This document shows positions 14,545 to 23,557 of a DNA stretch of 30,952 nt, in pieces. The stretch covers positions 62,672 to 93,623 of the forward strand of contig DNNE01000212.1 in assembly GCA_003487805.1 (NCBI GenBank). The letters are read 5' to 3'. The notes beneath the pieces were generated by a model. It saw nothing but the letters and a program-made list of their open reading frames with translations, did not search any database and was not told the origin of the DNA. Within the stretch, counting starts at the first letter, position 1. Every line of letters starts with the position of its first letter. The translations under genes were made by a program, and so were the position numbers. The stretch comes from Blastocatellia bacterium. Its GTDB lineage: Bacteria; Acidobacteriota; Blastocatellia; Pyrinomonadales; Pyrinomonadaceae.

Positions 14545-17334
14545 TTATCCGCGCACGCCGAGCAACGGTGGCGGCTCGACTGCCTCAACCCGCACGCGCG
14601 CATCGAGAATCACCGCCCCGTCTTCATAAACCACAAATGGATTGCAATCGAGCTCGGCGATCTGCGGAAGATCTTCCACCATTGCGCTGACGCGCAGCAG
14701 TCCCTGTTCCAGCGCATGAACATCACACTTTGCGTTGCCCCGGAAACCCGTTAACAGTGGGAAGGTCTTGAGGCTGTGCAGCATCTCAGATGCGTCTTCC
14801 GGCGCCAGCGGCGTCAGACGAATAGAAAGATCGCGCAGCAGTTCAACCTGCACTCCGCCCGCGCCGCAGGCGACGACCGGACCAAACTGCGGATCGTGAA
14901 CGACACCGACGATCATCTCGACGCCGCTCCTGGCCATGCGTTGGACCAAAAATCCTGTCGGCGGATGGCCTTGTGAAATAAGCTGGTCGCGCATCTGGAT
15001 GGCGGCGGCCTGCACTTCGTTCGCTCCGCGCAGATGTAATCGCACTGCGCCTGCTTCGGTCTTGTGCAGCACGTCCGGCGCAATTACTTTCAAAGCGACT
15101 TCGCAATTCATTTGTTCCGCGACCTGGGCCGCGGCTTCAGGAGTCTCGACGATTTCCTGTTCGATCAACGGTAGGTGATAACAGGAAAAGAGCCCGGCTG
15201 TCTCAGCATTGGTCAGCCAGCCATCGCCGCGTGCGAGCGCGGATGCGACTATGGCGGCGGCCTCGTCGCGACGAATGTCGTCAAACTTCACGGGCACTCT
15301 TATTGGTTGTTCGCGCCAACGTCCGTAGCGCGCTGCGCGAGCGAGCGCGATTGCCGCAGTTTCCGGGAATCGATACGAAGGAATCTTTGCGTCGCGCAAA
15401 ATGTTGGGCGCCGGGTCGGCCGACAAGAACACAGTGAGAATGGGTTTCGTGATGTTGCTTTGCTTGATCGCTTCAACGATCTCTCGGCCGACGTCCTCGG
15501 CACGAGTGACAAGCGGCGGCGTGAAGATCACAATCAATGAATCAACATTTTCGTCGTCGGCAACGATTTCAACCGTTCGCCGGTAATGTTCCGCCGGAGC
15601 GGACGCAATCATGTCGATCGGATTTCCAACTCCCGCACCCGCCGGCAGAAATTCGCGCAACAGTTTCTGATTGTTTTCACTTAGCAGAGGAACTTCCAAG
15701 CCTCTCGCTTCGCATGCATCAGCGCAGAGAATTCCCGGTCCACCCGCGTTCGTGACGATTGAGACCCTGTTCCCTTTTGGCAGCGGTTGGTTTACGAGCA
15801 GGGAAGCAACGTCGAATAATTCTTCGAGCGTGTCCGTACGAATGACGCCCGCCTGTCGAAACAAAGCGTTGACCGTTACATCAGAAGCTGCGATCAGTGC
15901 GCCGGTGTGCGATGAGGTGGCGCGCGCGCCGGCCGCAGAGCGTCCACTCTTGACCACGACGATTGGTTTCTGGCGTCCGACCCGTCGCGCAATTTGCGAA
16001 AACTTCTTCGGATTGCCGAACGACTCGAGGTAAAGCAGGATCACCTCGGTGCTCTGGTCGGATTCCCAGTAACGAAGCAGATCGTTTCCGGAAATGTCGG
16101 CTTTGTTTCCCACCGACACGAACGTCGAGATTCCCAGGCCCAGCGAGTTTGCATGTTGAATAATTGCCAGGCCCAACGCGCCGCTTTGCGATGAAAAACC
16201 GACGCGCCCGGCAGGCGGCACGCCCGGCGCAAAGGTCGCATCGAGGTGAACACCCGGGTCGGTGTTGATGATGCCCATGCAGTTTGGGCCGATCAATCGC
16301 ATGCCCGAGGCGCGACAGATTTGAACCAGTTGCCCCTGGTCCTGCTGACCCTGTTTCCCGGTCTCAGAGAATCCCGCCGAGATCACCACCAGCGCCTTCA
16401 CTCCTTTGCGGCCGCATCCTTCGGCTGCTTTCAAAACGTGCTCAGCCGGGACGACGATGACACCCAGATCGACTGGACCAGGGATGTCTTCGACTGATTT
16501 GTAAGCGGGAACTGACTGAATCACCGCAGCCGCGGGATTGACTGGATAGACTGGTCCATCAAAGCCATAACTGACGAGGTTGTGAAAAATCTCGCCGCCG
16601 ATCGTGCCGCGCCGGCGCGATGCGCCAATCACTGCGACCGACCGCGGATTGAAAAAAAGCTTTAAAGCGTTGACCGCGGCGAGCGACTCGCGACGCTCAA
16701 ATCGGTCGATTGCGTCTTTAGTGAATGACGTTGGAAAGCTTACGTGCAACTGTCCGGCAGTGGCGCCGACTTCGACTGGAAATCCTGAATCCCGAAAGAC
16801 ATGGAGCATCGAGTGGTTGGCCGCCGCGACTTCTGCTTCGAATGTGTCGATACCGTTCGCAACCGCAATTTCAGCTAGTTGACACAACAGAATTGTTCCT
16901 ACGCCGCGTCCCTGGAAATCATCGGCGATGGTGAAGGCGACTTCCGCGCGATGCTCGTCTATCCCTGCATAAAACGCGTGGCCGACGACGCGCTCTTCCG
17001 ATCCGCTCAGAGCCACCAGCCCTACAGTGCGATCGAGGTTCGCTTCGCGGCGCGCCTCGGCGGCGAGCGCCTCGCCTTTAGCCAACGAAAGAAATCGCAA
17101 CCAGCGCGATTCTTCTGAAAGCGATTGAAAGAGGGCGAGCAGCCCTTGATCGTCGCTTGGTTGCATGGCGCGCACGCGCACCGTCGAGCCATCGCGCAGC
17201 ACCACGTCTCCATTGCGATGCGTCGATCCGAGGGCGCAGAAATCATCCTGCGCTTTGTTGTGGTCCTCTTCTGACATGGGCGGTGTCGATCCCAATTGAC
17301 TCTTATGAATGATTTCGCGGTTGAATGTTTGCAC
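14545..17334 (-). CDS. GNAT acetyltransferase fused to ADP-forming acyl-CoA synthetase (Pat/AcsD-like)
   Basis: A GNAT domain (about 150 residues, acetyl-CoA loop QGRGVG) comes first. It is followed by a CoA-binding Rossmann domain (FNPRSVAVIGASRRRGTIG), succinyl-CoA-ligase-like domains containing SSHTGALIAASD, where the catalytic phosphohistidine of ADP-forming synthetases is expected, and a C-terminal ATP-grasp domain (VALKVIAPDVLHKTEAG; ELDCNPFVV). With GNAT first, the order is opposite to Salmonella Pat. Such proteins acetylate lysines of metabolic enzymes, or make acyl-CoA if the synthetase half is active. The kept SHTG histidine allows the latter. GTG 17334 (929 residues) has AAGGAG four bases upstream. 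ATG 17277 (910 residues) starts nearer the fold but lacks a ribosome site. Confidence 0.85.
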   Translation of the reverse strand: MQTFNREIIHKSQLGSTPPMSEEDHNKAQDDFCALGSTHRNGDVVLRDGSTVRVRAMQPSDDQGLLALFQSLSEESRWLRFLSLAKGEALAAEARREANLDRTVGLVALSGSEERVVGHAFYAGIDEHRAEVAFTIADDFQGRGVGTILLCQLAEIAVANGIDTFEAEVAAANHSMLHVFRDSGFPVEVGATAGQLHVSFPTSFTKDAIDRFERRESLAAVNALKLFFNPRSVAVIGASRRRGTIGGEIFHNLVSYGFDGPVYPVNPAAAVIQSVPAYKSVEDIPGPVDLGVIVVPAEHVLKAAEGCGRKGVKALVVISAGFSETGKQGQQDQGQLVQICRASGMRLIGPNCMGIINTDPGVHLDATFAPGVPPAGRVGFSSQSGALGLAIIQHANSLGLGISTFVSVGNKADISGNDLLRYWESDQSTEVILLYLESFGNPKKFSQIARRVGRQKPIVVVKSGRSAAGARATSSHTGALIAASDVTVNALFRQAGVIRTDTLEELFDVASLLVNQPLPKGNRVSIVTNAGGPGILCADACEARGLEVPLLSENNQKLLREFLPAGAGVGNPIDMIASAPAEHYRRTVEIVADDENVDSLIVIFTPPLVTRAEDVGREIVEAIKQSNITKPILTVFLSADPAPNILRDAKIPSYRFPETAAIALARAARYGRWREQPIRVPVKFDDIRRDEAAAIVASALARGDGWLTNAETAGLFSCYHLPLIEQEIVETPEAAAQVAEQMNCEVALKVIAPDVLHKTEAGAVRLHLRGANEVQAAAIQMRDQLISQGHPPTGFLVQRMARSGVEMIVGVVHDPQFGPVVACGAGGVQVELLRDLSIRLTPLAPEDASEMLHSLKTFPLLTGFRGNAKCDVHALEQGLLRVSAMVEDLPQIAELDCNPFVVYEDGAVILDARVRVEAVEPPPLLGVRG

Positions 17335-17593
17335 GGTTCTCCTTATGAATCCATGCGCCGGGGTGCATGGGAAGAGTGGAGATTCGCAATGGATATGCCG
17401 TTGCGGTTTGCTGAACATTAACCACGGTCGTTGCTTCGTGGCTGGGAAAACTTTCTCAGAATCTGTGGGAAAGCGCGCATCACAGCGGTTTAGCAACAAG
17501 AACGTCGCAGATTTGAAACCGTCGCGAAGCGCGCTTCGTTCTATCTTTAAAAGCTAATTGATAAAGGCCGCGTAAATTGGAGATAAGAAAAGA

Positions 17594-17872
17594 ATGCGTA
17601 CAGCAACCGTTGAAAATGGTAAGCACACTGGTGTGAAGCTTGCTCATTTAGCCGCGAAGGCCGCTGAAGGAAAAATCCTGGCGGAAGATCTTGTCGAGAT
17701 CGGAAAGCGCAAAGCGCAGCGCGTGATTAGGAAAGGTTACGAAGCCGGCGAAGATTACCTTGATGACACGACACACTACATCAAACATAATCCGTGGCAT
17801 TCGGTAGGCATCGCGTTGAGCGTGGGACTGACGCTGGGTTTCTTGAGTGGGTTTTTGAGTAGACGACGTTGA
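17594..17872 (+). CDS. Small DUF883 (YqjD/ElaB)-like membrane-anchored protein
   Basis: The 92-residue protein has a charged helical N-terminal two thirds (KAAEGKILAEDLVEIGKRKAQ). HYIKHNPWHSVGIALSVGLT, a single C-terminal membrane helix and a basic end (SRRR) follow. This layout and the NPW motif before the helix match YqjD/ElaB-type proteins, which in E. coli anchor to the inner membrane and bind ribosomes in stationary phase. GGAG (17579-17582) is 11 bases upstream. The gene diverges from the GNAT/synthetase gene across about 260 bases. No further gene is seen in that gap. Confidence 0.8.
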   Translation: MRTATVENGKHTGVKLAHLAAKAAEGKILAEDLVEIGKRKAQRVIRKGYEAGEDYLDDTTHYIKHNPWHSVGIALSVGLTLGFLSGFLSRRR

Positions 17873-17952
17873 TTAGTTCTTCTTGGTCGTGAGCTTCGCG
17901 ATTCACGCTTGCGCTAAACCAGAATGAACGACTTATACGGCTGGAGTTGAGC

Positions 17953-17981
17953 CTATGATCCGCTCGCTACCGCTCGCGGTT
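17953..17981. repeat. Family C-like repeat fragment forming the NRPS C-terminus
   Basis: On the minus strand, AACCGCGAGCGGTAGCGAGC followed by GGAT and the stop shares GAGCGGTAGCGA with the arm of the hairpin at 8356-8457. It encodes the last residues PRAVASGS and leads into the TAG stop. No second arm was found nearby, so this is a single partial copy at best. Confidence 0.45.
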
Positions 17982-20900
17982 CTGTAACGTTCGCGGTTTT
18001 TTGTGCTTTCAGTAAGCAGTCATTCAGCACTCTCGCCAATTCGCTGACGTGAGGTTCCTTAATCATGTCGAGATGAGTTCCGGGGATTTCGTGTAACTCC
18101 ATCCCATCACGCGCGAGCGTCTGCCAACCTTCAATCAAGTCAAATTTCGCGTTCAGGTCATTGCTGGCCCAGAAGAGCGTCACCCGCCCGTCATAGACCT
18201 TCGGGCGATACTTCCACGCTGCCAGCCAATTGAATTCTTCGACGTCGCGCAGCGCGGGCGGCAGGTCGCGCCCCAGGTTCTGATAAGACTGATAGATCGT
18301 TCGCCACACTTTGCTCTTGATCCGCACGGGGCCGTACTGCAATTTGCTAATGACATATCCGGGCTTTTCTTGCCACGGCAGATTACGAACGTTTGAAATG
18401 TGCGCTCCCAGGATTTTCAAAAAGCGTCCTGCCCGGTTGCTGAAAGAGTCAGCTTGCGGTAAGAGCTTCTGGTGACCCACCGGGTATGAATCCAGCAACG
18501 CCAGTAGTCCAACCTCCTGGCCCTGAGCGCGCAGTTGGCAAGCGACTTCGTACGCGATGATTCCCCCCAGCGATCGTCCGCCGATAAAATACGGTCCAAC
18601 CGGCTGAGCCTCGCGCATCTCTCTAATGTAGTGCGCCGCCATATCTTCGATTCTGCTGTGCGGCGCGTCTTCGCCGTCCAGACCTTGCGACTGCAATCCA
18701 TAGAACGGCTGGTCGGAACCGAGATGTTGCGCGAGATCGTAATACTCGAGGACATTTCCGCCGACTGCGTGAACGCAAAAGAATGGCAGGCGCGAGCCCA
18801 GCGTTTGGATAGACACGAGCGAGGACCAGGACGGCGCATCTTCTGTTTTTAGTATCCCGGCCAGTTGGGCGACTGTCGGCGCCTGGAAAAGCGTTGCCAG
18901 AGGCAGCCGCTTGCCGAGTTGCTCTTCTATCTGCCCAAAGAGGCGCACCGCCAGCAGCGAATGTCCACCCAGATCAAAGAAGTTGTCATTAATTCCAATT
19001 GCGCTCGTCTCCAACACGTTCGCCCAGATCGTGGTCAATGATTTTTCCAACGGCGTCCGCGGCGCCGCGAGGGTTGTCGCCGCTCGATCAGCGGACTCGT
19101 CGGGGGCAGGCAGCGCCCTACGGTTTAGTTTGCCGCTCGATGTTAGCGGCAGAGAATCCAGCACCACGAAGGAACTCGGAATCATATAATCCGGCAGCTT
19201 GGGCTTCAGGAAGCCACGCAATTCATCAGGTGTTGGCCGCGTTTCGCGCGGAACCACATACGCGATCAAACGTTGGTCTCCGGCAGCGTTCTCTTTCATC
19301 ACTACGACGCCTTCTCGGATCGCGTGGTGCTGACTGATCGCTGATTCGATTTCTCCCAGTTCGACGCGAAAGCCCCTGATCTTTACCTGGAAGTCTTTTC
19401 TGCCTTCAAAAAGTAGACTGCCATCGGGTAGACGCCGGCCCATGTCGCCAGTGCGATAGATCCGTATGGCCGGTCCGCCGCCGTTGGTTGTGAATGCCCT
19501 GTCGGTGGCCCCAGGGTTCCGCCAATAGCCCAGCGCTACGTGCGCTGACTTAACCGCGATCTCGCCGGACACTTCGGCAGGTCGTCCATCCTTGTTAAGC
19601 AACAGCACTTCCGTGTCTTCGACGGGGAAGCCCACCGGAATGTTATCTCCCGAGAGCCTGGTCTGTTTGTTGATAAAGTTTTGCAGGGCCACCGTTGCTT
19701 CCGTCGGACCGAGTCCGTTGACAAAGAGGCAATCGTCGGAAAAGTGTCTTTGGTAGGACTCGACATCCGTACGGGTTACTTTCTCTCCACCCAACACTAC
19801 CAGGCGTAGATTCGGGAAATCAGTCTCGCCATTAAGCGTGCTGACGAAGTAGCGAAAGACAGTGGGTGTCGAATGATAGATCGTGATTTTTTCGTCTTTT
19901 AGTCTTTGCCCCAGGCCGGCCACACCCTCTCGCTTGATATCGACAGGGTAAAGAGTGGCCCCATTCAGCAGCGCTCCGTAGATGTCCATTACGGACGCAT
20001 CGAAGCAGAATGAAGAGAGCAGTGTCAGCCGGTCGCCGTCATTTAGGTGCAGGTTGTTCGTATAAACCCTGATGTGATGAAGGACGTTGCGATGGTTCTG
20101 CATCACTCCCTTCGGGTTCCCAGTCGAACCAGACGTGTACAAGATATAAGCGAGGCGCTCTGGCGAAACATGCGGCGCGGGCGTCAGTGGCGCAGCCGAT
20201 TCAAGTCGATCGATATTGATGATTTGGACATCACTGGTCAGTTGTTGGGCCGTAGCCAGGTTCTGGTTGTTGGTGACGAGCGCGCTTGCTTGTGAGTCCT
20301 TGAGGATGAAATCCAAACGCTCGCCGGGATACGAAGGATCCAGCGGCACATAGGTCTTGCCTGCTTTCAATGTCCCGAGGAGCGCGGCGATCATGGGCGC
20401 GTCGTGTTCCAGCAGAACAGCAATTCTTTCATCGGCACTTCCCCGGAGAGTCAGGATTGTCTGGGCCACGCGGTCCACCTGCCGGCTTAGCTCCGTATAA
20501 GACCATTCATGATTCAGGCTCTTAATTGCGACGTGATCGGGAAATTTTCTTACCTGATTTTCAAAACGATCGCCGATCGACTGTTCGATCTCACCTTTCA
20601 CAAACGGGGTAAAGGAATCCGTGGGACGAACGCTGCCACCGCGAATCAGTTCACGCACTGATTCCTTCTCAGTGAGCATGGAATAATCCGAGATGGCGCG
20701 CTCAGGGCTGGTCACAACCTCTTCCAGCATTTTTGTGAAATGCTCAAGCAGGCGGTCGATCGAAGCCGGAGCAAAGAGATCACTGTTGTATCTAATGCGG
20801 CCTACCAGTCCTTCGAGGCGGTCGTCCAGTTCGAGATATAAGTCCACTCTGGCAATGCCGGCATCCACATCGACCTGAGTCAGGTCCCATCCGGCTCCTG

Positions 20901-22113
20901 GCTCCGGCAAAGGCGGCTCGAGCACCAACATGACCTGAAACAGCGGATTACGGCTTGGGTCTCGCTCCTGGCCCAGCTCTTTTACCAGGCGATGAACCGG
21001 AACATCGTCGTTGGCCAGAGCATCCACAGTCACCTTCCGTACGCGGCCAAGCAACTCACGGAAAGTGGGATTACCTGAAATGTCGGTGCGCAACACGAGG
21101 GTATTGAGAAAGAAACCCAACAGGGCATCGAACTCAGATCGTTTTCGACTTGTGGTGACCGTACCTATGACCAGATCATCCTCATCGGTATAACGATGGA
21201 GCACGATCTGAAAAGCCGCCAGCAGCGTCATGAAAAGAGTCGTTCCCTCCCTGCGGCTGAGGGCCTTTAGGGCATCACTCATTCTGCGCGGAAGCTGGAA
21301 CGACAACTGCTCGCCGTTAAATGTTTGGATCGCAGGTCGTGGCAGGTCGGTCGGCAACTCCAGAGCGGCGGGGGCTCCCGCAAGTTGCCTGGTCCAGTAA
21401 GCCAGGCCATCTGACAATTCGCCGCTTTGCGCCCGCTCGCGTTGCCAATCAGCGAAGTCGGCATACTGGATGGGCAGTTCAGGAAGCGGAGCAGGGCGGC
21501 CATTTGCAAAAGCCTCGTAGAGAGTTTCGAGTTCAGGCAGGAACACGCTGTAGAGGGATACGCCGTCGAAAATTATCTGGTGCAAGGTCATGTAAAGCCG
21601 GTGTTCATTATCCGAGATCTGTACGAGCATGGCCCGCAACAACGGCCCTTGACCTAAATCAAATTGTCGCCGGGCGTCTTGGGTTGCCAGTCGCAACGCT
21701 TCAACCTCACGTTCCGACTCGTCCAGTCCGCGCAGATCCTGGAAAGGTAGTTCAAGCTCCAGCACCGGGTTGATGACCTGAACCAACTGACCGTTTTGTA
21801 TGGCAAAGTTAGTGCGCCAGGCTTCGTGGCGCCGGATGATTTCATTGAGACTGTGCTGCAGAGCGCTGATGTCGAGCGGGCCCGTGCGGCGCACGGTCAC
21901 GGGCTCGTTATAGATAAGCGGGTCGGCTACGAGCTGCGCATGAATCCAAAGCTGTTCCTGTCCAAGAGACGGTCTCGCCGGATCACCGGGCGCCCGCCGT
22001 GCAATCGCCCATGATTCAGCAGCGGGAACCTCCATGTTTCCGCTTAGGTATTTCTGCAACAGAGCCTGCTTGGCGTCAGACAAACTCAAATCTGTGGTGG
22101 ACTCGTGTAGCAT
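17953..22113 (-). CDS. NRPS module C-A-T-TE (terminal module)
   Basis: The 1386-residue protein has a condensation domain (about 45-480), adenylation domain (515-1005), carrier domain (S1052 in DLGGHSLL) and thioesterase (about 1108-1375, GRSLG with S1181, D1208 in LLDSYP, and a late His in PGTHLD). The condensation core reads HQIIFDG (178-184), where HHxxxDG is expected. The A-domain motifs are intact (YTSGSTGNPKG, YRTGDMG, SSGKLNR). Specificity positions by hand are D705 A706 M709 H747 V773 G775 G800 V808 A809 K995, a code I do not recognise. It ends a three-gene operon after a P450 and an A-T protein, so it should add the second residue and release the product. No Shine-Dalgarno sequence precedes ATG 22113. 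The last residues (RAVASGS) come from a repeat-like sequence. Confidence 0.93.
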   Translation of the reverse strand: MLHESTTDLSLSDAKQALLQKYLSGNMEVPAAESWAIARRAPGDPARPSLGQEQLWIHAQLVADPLIYNEPVTVRRTGPLDISALQHSLNEIIRRHEAWRTNFAIQNGQLVQVINPVLELELPFQDLRGLDESEREVEALRLATQDARRQFDLGQGPLLRAMLVQISDNEHRLYMTLHQIIFDGVSLYSVFLPELETLYEAFANGRPAPLPELPIQYADFADWQRERAQSGELSDGLAYWTRQLAGAPAALELPTDLPRPAIQTFNGEQLSFQLPRRMSDALKALSRREGTTLFMTLLAAFQIVLHRYTDEDDLVIGTVTTSRKRSEFDALLGFFLNTLVLRTDISGNPTFRELLGRVRKVTVDALANDDVPVHRLVKELGQERDPSRNPLFQVMLVLEPPLPEPGAGWDLTQVDVDAGIARVDLYLELDDRLEGLVGRIRYNSDLFAPASIDRLLEHFTKMLEEVVTSPERAISDYSMLTEKESVRELIRGGSVRPTDSFTPFVKGEIEQSIGDRFENQVRKFPDHVAIKSLNHEWSYTELSRQVDRVAQTILTLRGSADERIAVLLEHDAPMIAALLGTLKAGKTYVPLDPSYPGERLDFILKDSQASALVTNNQNLATAQQLTSDVQIINIDRLESAAPLTPAPHVSPERLAYILYTSGSTGNPKGVMQNHRNVLHHIRVYTNNLHLNDGDRLTLLSSFCFDASVMDIYGALLNGATLYPVDIKREGVAGLGQRLKDEKITIYHSTPTVFRYFVSTLNGETDFPNLRLVVLGGEKVTRTDVESYQRHFSDDCLFVNGLGPTEATVALQNFINKQTRLSGDNIPVGFPVEDTEVLLLNKDGRPAEVSGEIAVKSAHVALGYWRNPGATDRAFTTNGGGPAIRIYRTGDMGRRLPDGSLLFEGRKDFQVKIRGFRVELGEIESAISQHHAIREGVVVMKENAAGDQRLIAYVVPRETRPTPDELRGFLKPKLPDYMIPSSFVVLDSLPLTSSGKLNRRALPAPDESADRAATTLAAPRTPLEKSLTTIWANVLETSAIGINDNFFDLGGHSLLAVRLFGQIEEQLGKRLPLATLFQAPTVAQLAGILKTEDAPSWSSLVSIQTLGSRLPFFCVHAVGGNVLEYYDLAQHLGSDQPFYGLQSQGLDGEDAPHSRIEDMAAHYIREMREAQPVGPYFIGGRSLGGIIAYEVACQLRAQGQEVGLLALLDSYPVGHQKLLPQADSFSNRAGRFLKILGAHISNVRNLPWQEKPGYVISKLQYGPVRIKSKVWRTIYQSYQNLGRDLPPALRDVEEFNWLAAWKYRPKVYDGRVTLFWASNDLNAKFDLIEGWQTLARDGMELHEIPGTHLDMIKEPHVSELARVLNDCLLKAQKTANVTEPRAVASGS

Positions 22114-22176
22114 CTACGCTTGTTTCGTGGTCTGGCTATCAATTCAGAAATTTGGGCAAGTCGTTCCTTCCCGGAC

Positions 22177-23499
22177 TTACGCGGCATTGTGAAAAGGACA
22201 ACCGTTCGAGCGGTTCTCAGTTTGTAGCGGCACCGGACGCGGCGCTAATTCCTGATCGAATGTGACGAGTAGTTCAGTCAGTCCGCGCAAGCCGAGATTC
22301 TCTCGCCAGACAATTGGGCGATTGGGCGCCAGCGCGAGATTAGAAGTGCGGCTGGCGATCGCTTCAAATACCAATTGGCCCTCGATCCGAGCCAGCGCCG
22401 CGCCGAAACAAAAATGACTGGCCCAGCCGAAAGCGAGATGACGATTGTCGGCGCGCGTTATGTCGAGGCGATCCGGATCGGCGAAGCGTTCAGGATCGCG
22501 ATTGCCGGCAGCCATCACCGCAATCACAGCCTGACCCTTGCGAATTGATTTACCACCTAACTCGGTGTCTTCCGGACAGATGCGGGCGGTTTGTTGGCTC
22601 GGACTTTCGTAACGCAACAATTCTTCGACGGCGGATGGAATGAGCGAAAGATCGTCGCGCAGTCTCTGCGTCTCGTCCGGATTCTTGATTAGTGAGAGGA
22701 CTCCGTTTCCGATCAAGTTCGTCGTGGTCTCCTGGCCGCCCACCATCGTCACGATGCAATTTGCGATGATCTCTTCTTCGGTCAAAGAGTCGCCATCAAT
22801 CTCTGCCGTCATGAACGAATTAATGAGTCCTTCACGCGGATGACTTTTTTGTTTACGGATCGCATCGTGAAAATATGCGGTCATCTCTTCCACGCATTTG
22901 AGTGTGCGCGACGCGCGATCGGGATTGTGCTGAAAGTTGCCCAGCACCTCGGCAAAATCCGCCGACCAGGCTTTCAACTGATCGCAATCAGAAATCGGCA
23001 CCCCGAGCATTTCAGCCGTGACAATCGCCGGCAAAGGCGCCGCCAGATCATTGATGACATCCATCGCGCCTGCCTGGAGCAGAGGTTCGATCAAAGTATC
23101 AAGAATTTCGCGAATGTGGGCGCGTAGCGCCTCGACGCGCGCCGGGGTGAAGGCCATCGACGCCAAGCTGCGCAGACGCGTATGGTCCGGCGCATCCATA
23201 AACAACATCTGTTTGGTCATCAGTTGCGCGAGCGGGCTCAGTTCGGCCAGTCCCATCGCCGCAAATTGTTCAGGGGTTGGCGTCCGGTTGGCCGAAAAGC
23301 GGTGCAGCACCGTGATCACGTCGTCGTAACGAGTGACGACCCACGCGTGCAGATAAGGGTCCCAATGAACGGGAGATTCCGTTCGTAGTCGTCTGTAGAG
23401 GGGATAAGGATTAGCCAACACCTCAGGATCAAGCAGGTGATAGAGACTGAGGGGCGGCTCGGGTTTGTGTGTTGAGATCGATCGCAAATTGGCACTCAT
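22177..23499 (-). CDS. Cytochrome P450, probable NRPS tailoring oxidase
   Basis: The 440-residue soluble bacterial P450 has I-helix GGQETT (254-259), ExxR at E293-R296 and heme-thiolate loop FGWASHFCFG with C364. The fourth loop position is Ala where FGxGxHxCxG normally has Gly. The I-helix acid/Thr pair for oxygen activation is kept. The C-terminus carries an extra GCPFH (433-437). It lies 63 bases before the C-A-T-TE gene and 58 bases after the A-T gene on the same strand, so it is very likely co-transcribed. By analogy with P450s that hydroxylate carrier-bound amino acids, it may oxidise the leucyl group on the upstream carrier or the released dipeptide (inference). AGGA lies about 10 bases before ATG. 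No ferredoxin or reductase gene is nearby. Confidence 0.92.
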   Translation of the reverse strand: MSANLRSISTHKPEPPLSLYHLLDPEVLANPYPLYRRLRTESPVHWDPYLHAWVVTRYDDVITVLHRFSANRTPTPEQFAAMGLAELSPLAQLMTKQMLFMDAPDHTRLRSLASMAFTPARVEALRAHIREILDTLIEPLLQAGAMDVINDLAAPLPAIVTAEMLGVPISDCDQLKAWSADFAEVLGNFQHNPDRASRTLKCVEEMTAYFHDAIRKQKSHPREGLINSFMTAEIDGDSLTEEEIIANCIVTMVGGQETTTNLIGNGVLSLIKNPDETQRLRDDLSLIPSAVEELLRYESPSQQTARICPEDTELGGKSIRKGQAVIAVMAAGNRDPERFADPDRLDITRADNRHLAFGWASHFCFGAALARIEGQLVFEAIASRTSNLALAPNRPIVWRENLGLRGLTELLVTFDQELAPRPVPLQTENRSNGCPFHNAA

Positions 23500-23557
23500 A
23501 AACGTTCGTCCTGATTTGTTGGCGAGCCTTCGCTAGGGCGAGCTTCCGGCGCGCGGT

